Assembly: GCF_030272615.1 (NCBI RefSeq)
Contig: NC_081408.1
Location: 312,125,118-312,189,117 of the forward strand
Direction: 5' to 3'
DNA length: 64,000 bases
Source: Cryptomeria japonica
Lineage: Eukaryota > Streptophyta > Pinopsida > Cupressales > Cupressaceae
The position numbers and the translations under genes were made by a program. The notes beneath the pieces are model-generated. The model ran no database searches, was not told the origin of the DNA, and saw only the letters and a list, made by a program, of their open reading frames with translations. Shown here piece after piece: positions 11,494 through 22,764 of this stretch (position 1 is its first letter; each line of letters starts with the position of its first letter).

Positions 11494-11552
11494 GAGGAGT
11501 GTGGAGATAAGAAATGCCTTTAAGGCATATCTCTTGGTCTCCACACCTCCTC
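11494..11552 (+). repeat. Long imperfect hairpin upstream of the D LTR TATA box
   Basis: The 5' arm starts GAGGAGTGTGGAGA and the 3' arm ends TCTCCACACCTCCTC. The apex is the perfect palindrome ATGCCTTTAAGGCAT. The 3' LTR copy (about 44577-44635) keeps the fold. A second small hairpin (CCTTGTG / CACAAGG) follows at about 11558-11577. Confidence 0.65.
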
Positions 11553-11634
11553 CTGGGCCTTGTGTGGGCTCACAAGGAATCCTGAACCTCCATCTTCGGT
11601 CAATCTTAGCCCTCCATTTCTCCTCCTCTCTTCC

Positions 11635-11641
11635 TATAAAT
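11635..11641 (+). promoter_or_regulatory. TATA box of element D 5' LTR
   Basis: TATAAAT in the context CCTATAAATTGAGG, about 400 bases before the LTR end, which is a normal place for the U3/R border. In the 3' LTR the same position reads CCTAAAAATTGAGG, so that copy has lost the box. Confidence 0.6.
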
Positions 11642-12044
11642 TGAGGACTCCATTCCCTCATATCTCATCTCCAATTTTAGCAGATCCATGTTGCTAGTTT
11701 GTGTCTAGGAAACCATCCTTACCATGCCAAAATTAGCACTCATCCGTACTTAGACATCTCATCCTTCAATCCTTAACACATCACATCCATTTGTGCACAA
11801 TATTGGAGAGCCAACCACATCAAGCAATCTAGGAGAAAATCAACATCATGTTGGAGGCATTTGGGTGCACTTTGACTTCATCCAAGCTCCATCGGAGGGA
11901 GAAAGTAAAAGTTTGCAAGGTATAAGCATTGTCTTCATGTTTTCATGTGGTTTGATTTATGTTCCATGTTTTTAATATGTTTTAGTATTTTGTTTGCATA
12001 CTAACCACCTGAATTCACCTTGTTTCTTTTTACCATCTTTATTT

Positions 12045-12063
12045 TGGCACGCTTGGTGGGACC
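12045..12063 (+). other. Element D primer binding site
   Basis: TGGCACGCTTGGTGGGACC starts three T's after the LTR end. F has TGGCACCCACCATGGGCC in the same place. Both resemble the TGGCGCC-type PBS of plant gypsy elements. The exact primer tRNA is not decided. Confidence 0.6.
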
Positions 12064-14714
12064 CACGTCCCTAAAATTAACATTTTGTGAGTTTTTGTGA
12101 GTGTGCAAGTCGTTGGTATTGGAACAGCACGAGCTCCTGTAAATCAGCACGGGTGATTCGGGTTCAGTGCAACAGACAGACCTTTCAATGCGTGCGCGAG
12201 CGCAAGCACACCAGCGCGAGCAACTTAAAATTTAAAAAAAAAATTCCCACTCCCATTTTTGAAATCTAATAACTCTTTTTTGTCTTTTCAGCATAGGCGC
12301 ATGCGTTCCAACGCATATGCCCACATTACAGTGTGGGAGAAACTGCATCAGCGCAACTGTTTTTAAAATCCTGCCCTTTGCAAAAAAAATTAAAATTTGA
12401 ATTTTGAAATCCAACCACTAATTTTATTCCAAGTTTTAGTGTTCCAGCACGAGTGCAGGCATTTCAACGTGAGCGCATGTGTTTCAGCATGTTCACAGGT
12501 GCTTTAGCACGACAGACAGGTATAAATCATGATTTTTATTTGTGTTAATTTCCTTTTAATTGTTTAGGTTTTGGCCCACTGTAACACATACGTAGGTGTT
12601 TTGGCGCCTGCACAGTCACTTCAGTACGACTTAATGCATTTCATTGCGTGCACTGTTTCTGCAGGCTAGTAGCTACTAATTTTTTTTTATGAGTGTTGCA
12701 GCTTCTTCGATTGTCCAAGACCTAAGAAACACAAAAAACTACTAATCCAATTGTTTTGTAGGTTGCCTAGGAGTTCCAACCAAATATTGTGTCTTTTTCT
12801 TAAATAGGCACCTAGATCTAATTAGAGGGTAAATAAACCATTGTCTTTTGTGTTTTGTGAAAAGCGTAAAGGTAGGAGAGTATGCTCTCATCTAGCTAGA
12901 CGATCAAAAATCCAGACCCTCCAAGTTTTTCATGTTTGATTGCATGCTTACCCTTAGCGGGTCTACCCTCCCAACTTTCTCTTTGAGAAGGTAAGAGGGG
13001 AATGACCCAAGTGAGTACAGCCAGACCTGGGGTTCCCAACTCACTATAATAAATAGGTCATTGATGATGAAAGGGTCAATGGTTGGAGTTATATGAGAGT
13101 TCACTCTCACATTGGGTGCTTAGTAGGATCCTAGAGATCTCAATCACGCTTGCATGACTACTAAGTTCTTGGTGCTTCATTGGGCTATAGGCCTCAATTG
13201 CGCTTGTGCAACTACAAAGGGTAGCTCCTAACGCAAAGACATATTAAACACCTTGTGTATAGTGGCCAAAAACTTTCTAGTCATTGGTCCAGGAGGTCGG
13301 ACCTCCGAAGCCACCCATATTTTTATGGCCAAAGTTCACCATGAGGAGTTTTCATGGGAATTGATGCTTGGCTGCCCCATAGAAGTGAGTTTCGTGGAGG
13401 GGAGCCATTGGGGTCAAGAATCTAAGTGTCTACTCTAGGTAAGCGTAGCTGGGAAACCAATTAGAATCCAATGACTATTGTCCTTGCCAGCCTTAAGAAT
13501 GTTGTACATGAGCATGAGTGTCTTTGAGCTAAAATTCATTTGATTATTGGGTTTTCTTTGCTTGATACTTACTTGCCAAGAGTAGACTAAAAACACATCA
13601 TTATCCTCAAATATTTTGCAAATAACACTTGTCTATAAACAAACAATCATCGAAGTCAAGATCCTAGTCACAATTCCAAACATAGTCATACCCAAGTCAC
13701 ATCCTAGTCACCATCCACACAAAGTCCTAATTGCGTTGAAACTTCGTCCATCTCATGTTCCATAAACCTAAGTTGTATAAGCATCCTAAGAAGTCAATCC
13801 ACTGACCTATCAAGAAGAAGAAGCTCACACAAGTACAACTCATTAGATGCCAAAAATTTTGGTACACAAACCGCAACTCTTGCTCAAACATAGGACCTTC
13901 TTGCATCATTACCACGATTACGTCCATGGTCATAGAAATGATTTTGATGCTAGTGATGAATTAAGAGTTTGTACCCTCCATCAAGGTTCAGGTTTGTCTT
14001 TTAACACCAACTATCATCAAAATCAGGGTGGTCGTGTCCCTTCGTACAACTTGCCATCAGAACCAGTCATGTTCATGCCAAGGATAGCCTAGTCACCAAA
14101 ATTATTCCAATCACCACTATCATCCCTCTTCAATCAATCATCCTCAATATTTTCCTAAGGACTTGGCACATCAATCAATCACAAAGTCAATCACCTCCAA
14201 TTATCAAATCAATTCTCAAAATCCAAATCAAATCCAATTTAACATCACATTAAGGTTGCATGCCTTGTGAAGTTTCATTTAGACCTCATCCTTACTCACT
14301 TGGCTTTGTGCCTGAAGAATAATCCTCCCCAATTACCTTTGCCTTATCCTTTGAGTCAATCAAGACTCTTATCTCACATCTTTGTTTTACTTAGGGTCAT
14401 TAGTCAACCCTTAGTGGAAGAAAGGCTTTTTGATCAACATTCCAAGGTCTAAATTCTACCCAACTTGGTCATTACCTCACTTGGGGGTTCATCAACATTC
14501 CCCACCAAAGCTCCTCATCCAAGGACTAAGGTTAAATCCTAATCAAATCTAGGTCCTAATCCAAAGACCTTATCAATTAGCAAAATCCATTTTTTCATCA
14601 CATTCAAATCCAAAAATCTAAGAGCCTTGCTAATTCCTCTCATCAAAAATTTCCTCCATCAATCTTTTCTAAGGTTATTCTTGTATGGTCACAAATCGAT
14701 CTCAAAAGAAAAAG
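12064..14714 (+). other. Element D untranslated leader
   Basis: About 2.65 kb with no convincing ORF. The first part (about 12107-12680) has a dispersed motif of the form AGCGCA/AGCACG, for example AGCGCAAGC, CAGCGCAACTG and GAGCGCATGTG, with CpG-rich surroundings. The next part (about 12877-13170) is alignable with the leader of element F (about 56436-56730): GTATGCTCTC, then a GATCAAAAATCCA-like block, then AGAGGGGAATGACCCAAGTG. From 13200 to 14714 I see only AT/CA-rich non-coding sequence. Long leaders with extra signals are common in giant Tat elements. Confidence 0.6.
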
Positions 14715-16950
14715 ATGGCCAAACAACAATATGGTATGTCGGACATTAGTGTCCTGTATGAAAATCCTACACAAGATCCCACACAAAGTGTGCAACCTAG
14801 AATCCAAAATCAAACACAAAATCCTAATGTGGTGGACCAAGATGAACTCTCTCAGAAAGTGTAAACTTTCCTAGCAGACTCTTATAACCAAGAGATGTTG
14901 GAGAAATTTATCCAACACAATCCTACTCCACTTCTAAAGACCCTCCTTGAAAATGGAGCTCAACTCCAACCTGATTTTGATAAATCCACCCTTGGTCAAT
15001 AACCACAAGGAGACCTTGCTCCCACATAGACTATTGTACCTTTTATTCAAACAATCAATTGCAGCCCCGCCAATCATTCAACCCCAATCAATAGCACCCA
15101 GGGAACCTCCCCCCGTGATTTCCATTCCACATTCTTCCTCCTTGCCATCTATAACACTATCAAATCCGATCTCATCAATTCTCCAACATGCCTCTATACC
15201 ATCTTCTTCTAATCAACCATTAATTTCTATTCCACAAACCTCCATGCCAGTTAACAATCTCGCTAGCTTCATTCGGGCCACACTTAATCATGTCACAACA
15301 ATTTGTGGGTCGCAACCGACTGTCACTCAAGTCCCTATGACATTATTCATCACATCTCACATCCCTGCTTCCTCATCATACCAATACATTAGTGGTGGTG
15401 CACCTTCCATGACTCATCCAATTCTAGGGGCAAACACAATCCATCATTTCCAAAATCCACAACAAGACCTCATTAAAGAAATTCAGGACATGAAAAACAT
15501 CATCAAGGACATGAAAAAAGGGACTAACAAAAGGAAACCTTACTCCTTTGAGGAATTTTGTCCTTGTCCTTATGACCCATTTATATTAGTTGCACCTTAC
15601 CCCCCAGGGTTTGATATCCCTAAGTTCACAAAGTATGAGAGCAAAGGGGACCCTCGTGACCATGTCCGGGAATTTCACATCCTGTGTCAAGAAGTCTCCT
15701 ATAGTGACCTATACCTTCGAAGACTCTTCCCTAAGAGTCTCATGGGAGATTCCCTAGCATGGTTCTTGTCCTTACTGTGAGGTTCCATTATCTCCTTCCC
15801 AAACTTGGAAGAGAAATTTGTGGCTCACTACGCCTACAACATGGCTAACAATGTTTCCATGATGGACCTGTGTAACACAAAGCAAAGGACCAGAGAGACT
15901 TTCGCTCACTTCTTGCAAAGATGGCGACACCTCATCAATAAATTCCAATGGGACATGCCTGAACAACACCAAATTGAATTATTTCAAAAGAATCTAGTGC
16001 TCGAACTATTAAGGCCTCTGACATCTAAATGTATTAAATCTTTCCAAAAATTGGCAGATAAGGGCCTAGCCCTTGAACGTGTCTTGTTAGAGGAAGGAAC
16101 CTTGAAACACTATCAAAGATCAAGTCAAAATTCTTTATCGTATCATAATGATAAACCAAAATTCTAGTCCAAAAACAAGAATGTGGTCAATGACGATGTA
16201 ACTGATGCAAAAGGGTCCAGACCGTGGTCGCTCCTCCAAAACCCACCACCCCCAAACACCAATTCAACAATCAAAATAATCAAATCAATCCCAAAAGCCT
16301 CATAACAATGTCTCGATCCAGAGGCAACCACCCCAATCCAACAACATGACTCCAAAAGACTTCACTCCTCTTGTTGAGCCCATTGAAGTGGTGTTTCAAA
16401 AGCTTGTTCAAGCAGGCGCAGTGGTTTTCCCAATTACTTGCCCGTTTGATCCCAATCAACCCAAACCTAGGTGGTATAATGAGAATGAATATTGTGAATA
16501 TCATCATATCAAGGGACATGATACATGAAAATGCATGAAGTTTAAAATCTACATGCAAGATATCATTGATAGGGGTGAAATTGAAGTAGCAAATGCAAAA
16601 CCTAGTAATAACAATGACAAACTCAAAATGTACCAAGAACCCTTCTCGAAACATGATAAAGTAAAAGGTTCATCATCTAACATGGTGAACTATGACTACA
16701 CTAATCACATAACCGGCTTTGACTCTTTAGTAGGTTGCATTGAGCCCACAAAAAATCATGTCAATGTCATAACTATCCAAGGATTTAACCCTCCCCAAAG
16801 CAAACCTAACTATGCTAGGATAGTCATTCAAGGCGCTACACCTTCTGCCTCCTACTCTCAAAATGACTGCAATGTAACCACTTGCTAAGGCAAAGTCACT
16901 GTGCAAGGAGCTCCTCCCCCACCGAACCCTCCCCCCATGTCTTCCACTTG
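14715..16950 (+). pseudogene. gag: Element D gag
   Basis: ATG at 14715 (context AAAGATGGCC) begins the frame. A shift near 14990 leads into 14947-16167, and another before 16346 leads into 16346-16888. The N-terminal half is Pro/Ser/Gln-rich. The capsid-like core holds YPPGFDIPKFTKYESKGDP, LCNTKQRTRETFAHFLQRW and the Tat-type end. A C-H-H-C knuckle-like motif (CEYHHIKGHDT-stop-KC) is followed by IQD/MQDIIDRGEI. Stops include 15778-15780 and the codon inside the knuckle. F carries the same landmarks at 58117-59600. Confidence 0.8.
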
Positions 16951-17935
16951 CCGATATGACCTCCTTGACCAGCTTGGAAAGACCCCTGCATAGATCTCTA
17001 TCCTAGAACTTCTCAAAAATTCCCCTGTCCATAAAGAAATCTTGGAACAAGCCCTCCTTGAGTCTCGCGTTCCCAATAATATCAACGCTACCCAATTTCA
17101 AGCTCTCATTGGAAACCTTGCTGCCCAACAACACCTTGTGTTCACTTCCAATGATGCTCCTGAAGATGAAGACCATAATAAACCTTTGCATATTGAAGCC
17201 TTTATCCAAAATCACAAGGTCAAATGTATCCTGATAGACGGTGGATCCAGACTTAATTTGTGTACATACAAGTTAATAAAACAATTGGGACTTTCTGAGG
17301 ACCTGGTAGACACATTAGGAAGGATCACAATAAAATCATATGATGATGCAAAAAGAGTTTCAAAGGGCATGATCACCTTACCTCTTCAAGTGGGCCCTAT
17401 CATAATTGAAACCCCTTGCCAAGTACTAGATCTTGATCTCCCCTACAACATCCTTCTCGGTCGGTCATGGATTCACTCCTTGCAAGTTGTACCCTCCACT
17501 TATCACCAATGCATCAAATTCCCCTTCAATGGAAGAGAGATCACTATCAAAGGTGATCCACAACCTTTTCAATATTGCAAGCTCTTAGAGGGGAAACATC
17601 CATATCATTTCCCACTAAATAGACCCTCACCAACTCCTCCATCTGACACATCAAATGTTGCCTCCACCTCATCCTAAGAAAACCCACAAATCAAGATCTT
17701 GGACAATGGTTGTGGAGAATACAAATTGGAGGATGTCTTATTAATAGGCAAACTCCCCTTATCTCCTAAGTCATTTGGCAAATCAAAAGAACTCAAAAAA
17801 GATCAAAAACTGGTTATACAATGCAAAGATACCACCTTTCAGCAATGGGGCCCACTTGATGAGGAAAGCCTTGACATAGATATCTCTTCATGGTTGTATC
17901 ATGAAGAAGATGAAGACCCAACAAAAATACCTTAA
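16951..17935 (+). pseudogene. pol: Element D aspartic protease
   Basis: A conserved pre-protease segment (ILELLKNSPVHKEILEQALL) is followed by the retropepsin core. The active site is LIDGGSRLNLC, so the usual Asp-Thr/Ser-Gly reads Asp-Gly-Gly. The C-terminal signature is PYNILLGRSWIHSL followed by PSTYHQCIKFPFNG. F has the same DGG form, which argues that this is a family trait and not damage. 17042-17677 is open. The next open piece ends at TAA 17933-17935, where the frame changes. Confidence 0.82.
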
Positions 17936-17937
17936 AA

Positions 17938-18606
17938 ATGTATCCAAAAGCATCAGCTATAGTTGAAAAAATGGGTTACAAAGGAAACAGCTTGGGACCA
18001 GATGAGAAAGGAAGAAAAGCACCCATAAATCCTATCTCCTACAAGTACAATAGAGGCTTGGGGTACACCTTGGTGCCTAAGATTACTATCACTGGTGCCC
18101 CTTCAAGTCCTTCTTTAGATATCAAAAACTTTAACGAAGAGGAGTTCCATGAAATGCCTTATGAATACGAAAATGACTTCTTCTTTGGCACTTGCGTCAA
18201 TGCCATCACCCCCATAACCCCTCCCATTTCACACGAGCTAAATCTTGTCCATCCTGAACTCAGAGGCTAGGGCCAACGAGACAAACCCACTTTAGACATC
18301 TGTGCTAGTGATAATGCTCTCATTACTCTCCTGACTATGCAAAATTTGGAAGACTGCAACAGGGTACACGGTATTCAACTACATGAAAAAGGATACTTTG
18401 GTAGTGAGGTCAATGCCCTTAGCCACAAAAAAGATAATAAAAGGAAAAAACATGATTCCTTAGGTGAAAACCTCTCTGAGGCACCTTTGGATGAGCAAAA
18501 AGCAAAAACAAAGGGTGTATCCGAAAGTGAAAACCTAGAAAAGGCACTTGAGGATGTGGAACTTGACCTCCTTACCATTTGTTACCTTCCACAAGATAGG
18601 TAAAAT
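17938..18606 (+). pseudogene. pol: Element D G-patch domain and linker
   Basis: Starts ATG 17938 and reads IVEKMGYKGNSLGPDEKGR, then YNRGLGY, a G-patch-type RNA-binding or RNA-helicase-cofactor motif. A charged linker with a Lys-rich segment (about 18421-18460) leads to TAA at 18601. G-patch-like domains between protease and RT occur in some Tat-like elements. F has a weaker copy (60860-61003, MQNMRYDSYGPIGQ, then SGLGFG). Confidence 0.65.
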
Positions 18607-20080
18607 TTGTTAATAGAAGAAACAGACAGTATCAATATGGGCACCGAAGACATTCCAAAAAACATGCTCATTGCCAAGTCCCTCACAGAGCAAGAGAAAC
18701 AAGACTTCATCAATTTCCTCACAGAGACAAAAATCAATTTCACATGGTCCTATGTTGATATGCTAGGTCTAGATCTTGACTTGGTGGTTCATAATCTTAT
18801 TGTCCGCCTAGATACAAAACCTATAAAATAGAAGTTGCACAAAATGCATCCACATATTGCACTCCTAGTCAAGGTAGAACTCCAAAAGATGTTGGACGCA
18901 GAATTCATCAAACCAATAGACTACGTTGAATGGGTATCCAACATTGTACCTGTTGGCAAACCCGTTGGGGGTATCTTCATCTGTACTAATTTCTGAGATC
19001 TAAACAAGGCCTGTCCTAAAGATGATTTCCCACTCCCCAATATAGATATGATTGTGTACCTTACAACAAGGCATGAGATGCTATCACTTATGGATGGATT
19101 TTCTAGATATAATCAAATCAGGATTATAGACGAAGATCAACATAAAATGGTGTTCACAACACCATGGGGGACTTTCTGTTATCGATTCATTCCTTTTGGC
19201 CTCAAAAATGCTAGAGCCACATATCAGCGTGTCATGACAACAATTTTTCATGACCTCTTGCATAAAATTTTTGAGGACTATGTGGATGATCTGCTAGGCA
19301 AATCAAAGACAAGGTAGGAGCACACCCCTATCTTAAAACAGATCTTTGAAAGATTGGAAAAATACAAACTACGCATCAACCCTAAGAAGTGTGTTTTTGG
19401 TGTCACATCAGGAAAACTACTAGGTTTCATTGTTTCTCGCAGAGGCATCAAGGTTGATCCTACAAAAGTAAAATCCATCATGGAAATGCCTCCACCAAAG
19501 ACTCTTAGGCAACTGCGCAGCCTCCAGGGAAAACTCCAATTTGTTAGACGTTTTATTTCACAACTTGCAGATAAATGCCATCCATTTGCACACCTGTTGC
19601 GCAAAGACACAAAATTCAAATGGGACTGCTTGTGTCAAAAGGCCTTTAAAAAACTTAAAGAATACCTTGTGTCACCTCCAGTACTTATGCCTCCTACTCC
19701 TAGAAAACCCCTTATTTTTTACATATGTGCTACCACAGTGGCATTGGGTGCATTATTGGCACAAACAGATGATCAAGGGAAGGAACATGCCATATATTAC
19801 ATCAGTCGGACACTAGTGGGGTATGAACTCAATTATACCCCCATTGAAAGAGCATGCCTGGCATTGGTATTTTTTACACAGAAACTCTGACACTATATGT
19901 TGAACAACAAAACAAAACTGATTCCTAAGATTGAACTACATAAATATCTCTTGTCAAAAGTTGCCCTCACTGGTAGAACCACAAAATGGGTCATGTTATT
20001 AAGTGAGTTTGACATTGAATATGTAGACAGAAAAGAAATCAAGGGACAAGTCATCGCAGACCAGTTGGTTGATGCTCCAC
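18607..20080 (+). pseudogene. pol: Element D reverse transcriptase and first RNase H
   Basis: RT blocks are in order: FIKPIDYVEWVSNIVPV, DLNKACPKDDFPLP, LSLMDGFSRYNQI and IPFGLKNARATYQR. The catalytic YVDD is at 19279-19290, then INPKKCVFGV and GKLLGFIVSRRGI. The gypsy RNase H follows at about 19702-20070 (LGALLAQTDDQG, ISRTLVGYELNYTPIER). One frame is kept through 18607-20823, interrupted by stops at 18829-18831, near 18996, 19315-19317 and 19888-19890. The 18829 and 19315 stops are TAG. RT and RNase H would make and process the cDNA. Confidence 0.88.
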
Positions 20081-20600
20081 TTCCAAGTGACCATCCTATT
20101 CTTATAGAACTATCAGATGAATTCATTATGACTGTCACCACATCCTCCACATGGCAGTTATACTTTGATGGCTCTTGCACCCAAAATGGATCAGGGGTAG
20201 GAATACTACCAATCACACCTCAAGGAGATTGCATCCCAAAGTCATACAAGATAGCTTTTGCATGTACCAACAACATCACAGAATATGAGGCACTCATTAT
20301 AGGATTACGCTTGGCTATCCAGTGGAAAATAAGGGAATTACAAGTCTATGGTGATTCTCAACTTGTCATAAAACAAGTCAATGATGAATACCAAACAAAA
20401 GATGACAAACCGCTCCCCTATCGTAGCATGGTTGAATATCTTAAGCAGCACTTCACAATGATAAAGTTTGATGAAGTCCCACAAACAAACAATAGGGCCG
20501 CAGATGCAATGGCCACCATTGGCTCCCTCCTTCAGATGCCACCACATAGTCAGAAGTGTGAGTTCTTAGTCAAGCAACTATTCATTCCGACAGATCTACC
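20081..20600 (+). pseudogene. pol: Element D second (archaeal-like) RNase H
   Basis: A second RNase H fold lies between the gypsy RNase H and integrase. All four acidic positions are visible: LYFDGSCTQNGSG (D), ITEYEALIIGLRLAI (E), LQVYGDSQLVIKQV (D) and NNRAADAMATIG (D). It lies inside the open stretch 19897-20823. A second, archaeal-like RNase H at this place is an established feature of plant Tat-lineage gypsy elements. Its extra role is not settled. Confidence 0.85.
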
Positions 20601-21886
20601 AGAGTCTGAAATGGTGTGTGTACTCATTGGTCCCGAGTCCGCCTGGTACCAAGAAACCTTTTCTTTCCTAAAAGACAACACCATTCCCCCACACCTTACA
20701 AAAACCCAACAACAAACCTTCATTCGCCAATGTGCTCATTACACCATCCTTGGAGACACCCTATTCAGAAGGCATTTTTATGGTTCCCTCCTAAGGTGTT
20801 TAGATAAACAAGAGGCAGAATAGGCATTATGTGAAGTACATGAAGGAATCTGTGGGGCACACTCAAGTGGGCTCACTTTGGCTAAAAATATTTTGAGAAT
20901 GGGATATTATTGACCTAAAATGGAAGTAGATGCATATAACTATGTGAAGAAATGCATCCCTTGTCAACAACATGGCGACAATCTCCATGCGCCATCACAA
21001 GAATTGTAGGCATTCATTACACCCTAGCCCTTCTCACAGTGGAGGCTCGATCTCATTGGGAAAATACACCCTTCATCCTCCAACAGACATAAATTCATTA
21101 TCAATACCACCGAATATTTCACCAAGTGGGTAGAGGCTATCCCTCTTACTTTTACCACTGGTAAGCAGATATCCAAATTCATCCTCAACTACTTGATCTG
21201 TCGATATGGCATTCCAAAATTTATCATTACAGATAATGGCAGACAATTTTAAAACCAGGATGTCAAGGAACTCTGCCAGAAATTTGACATCCAACATCGC
21301 TTCTCCACCCCATATTACCCCCAAGGTAATGGTCAAGCTAAGGTTTCTAATAAAACCCTAATCAAAATCCTCAAAAAGATAGTCAATGAAGTTGATCATG
21401 ATTGGCACCTCCAACTTCATCCTGCCTTGTGGGCCTACTGCACACCCACAGGCACCACTCCCTATTCCCTTGTCTTTGGCTTCAAAGCTATCCTCCCTCT
21501 TGAAATCAAGATCCCCTATAAGAGTATCGCTACAAAATATCCTACCAAATGAAGAATATAGAATTGCCCACCTACAAGAGCTAGAATTATTAGATGAAAG
21601 GCACCTCAAATCCTTGAACCATCTTTGGGTATATCAAAATCATCTACACATGAGTTACCACAAGAAAGTCAGAACCTGAGAATTTGAAATTGGTGACCTT
21701 GTCCTCATGGAGAATCAGAAAAACCTTCAAGAAAGAGAAAAGAAAGGCAAGTTCGAGCCTAATTGGCTTGGACCATATGTAATCACAGCAAAATATGGAT
21801 TAGGGGCCTATCAGTTGGTTACTCCTGAAGGAGATCCTCTGGATGATCCAATGAACATCATGCACTTAAAAAGATTCTATGCCTAG
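20601..21886 (+). pseudogene. pol: Element D integrase
   Basis: The HHCC zinc region (EVHEGICGAHSS, then CIPCQQH) is at about 20826-20970. The core shows WRLDLIG, then IITDNGRQF. The third acidic residue is Lys (AAG at 21340-21342 in NGQAK), where integrases have Glu. A frame change lies near 21535. The C-terminal domain (GDLVLM, WLGPYVI, GAYQL) runs to TAG 21884-21886. At least six stops are present. This copy is inactive. Confidence 0.85.
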
Positions 21887-22610
21887 TCCTCAGAAAGTCA
21901 TTAATTGTCAAAAAAAATCAAAAAAATCAAAAAATCATGAAAATACAAAAACAAAAGAGAAAAAGATCCTGAAAAAATATTGTCACTCTAGTGAAAACTT
22001 GGCAAACAGACACCCTATGACACCCAAAAAAAAAAAAAAAACAATTCATCCATCAATGAAAATCACTTTGTGGCGCTATGGACAAGTACCTTGGTGAAAA
22101 CCTTCATACAAGTGCCAAGGTAAATAAACTAGATCCATTATTTTATCAGGTCGGTGCTCCATCACCCTCCCCATCCAATCCATCCATCGCAATATCCTTT
22201 CCAATCCATCTCTGAACAAATCATGAATAAGTAATTTCCCATCAAAACTGAGCTTATGTGCCTCTATGTGAGCTTCACAAAGTCTTGGGAATAGTCCTAA
22301 GTCCACAAATTAATCTGCAAAGCCATATGATCACTTGACTAATCCAAAAGACCTCCCGCTCTATCCTTTTCCCTAGGGATGAATCCTTCCCTTGCCTGGC
22401 AACTTAATCCTCCACCCTAATCCTACTCTTGGAAAGAGGTGTCAGTTGGTCATGAATGAATGACTTGTTTGATTTCTTGGATTTTTCATTTAGACTTGCA
22501 TCATTTTCCCTACGACTGCACCTATCTATGACTTCCCGAATTTTCCATATCCAAGTATGTTTACAATAGATGCATACTGGGGCATATTTTCATAGCATGG
22601 CATGTTTTGG

Positions 22611-22682
22611 ATATCTCTTGTATAAACCGGCGATCGGGTACTAGTGTTTATCAACACTTACCCTCGCGTGTACAAGAGGTAT
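22611..22682 (+). repeat. Long hairpin 1
   Basis: Outer arms ATATCTCTTGTA (22611-22622) and TACAAGAGGTAT (22671-22682) pair 11 of 12, with the exception a G-U pair. Inner arms GGGTA and TACCC, then AGTGTT and AACACT, close a short loop. It resembles hairpin 2 in layout and loop but not in outer-arm sequence. Confidence 0.7.
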
Positions 22683-22698
22683 CGGTGTGTTTGAGGGT

Positions 22699-22764
22699 TT
22701 CCTTGCACATACCCACAACTTTGTATTAGTGTTTCTCAACACTTACATAGTTGTGTGTAAGGAA
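22699..22764 (+). repeat. Long hairpin 2
   Basis: Arms TTCCTTGCAC...CACAACT...AGTGTT (22699-22733) and AACACT...AGTTGTG...GTAAGGAA (22738-22764) pair over most of their length around a 4-nt loop. It lies 16 bases after hairpin 1, with the same inner AGTGTT/AACACT stem and changed outer arms. Confidence 0.72.

Larger units (their letters stand above)
10796..12041 (+). repeat. Element D 5' LTR
   Basis: Begins TGTAGACAC and ends TA, where the 3' copy has CA. U3 (10796-11252) is packed with perfect palindromes: arms ATAATTAAT (10842-10861), CAATATTAATTA (10882-10909), GATTGATTTATT (10925-10949), TTAACTAATTAATT (11003-11032) and GGCTAATCAT (11231-11251). A TATA box is at 11635. R-U5 contains TTGTGCACAATATT (11791-11804), part of a segment complementary to 22863-22891. 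Confidence 0.88.

Noticed and set aside
13727-14092. Overlapping ORFs of 68 and 81 codons on opposite strands in the D leader
   Set aside because: No recognisable motif, no counterpart in F, and the length is within chance expectation. Treated as non-coding leader.
17930-17945. Possible programmed frameshift between protease and G-patch in D (CTTAAAAATG)
   Set aside because: F keeps one frame across the corresponding stretch and D has other random shifts, so a simple mutation is the better explanation.
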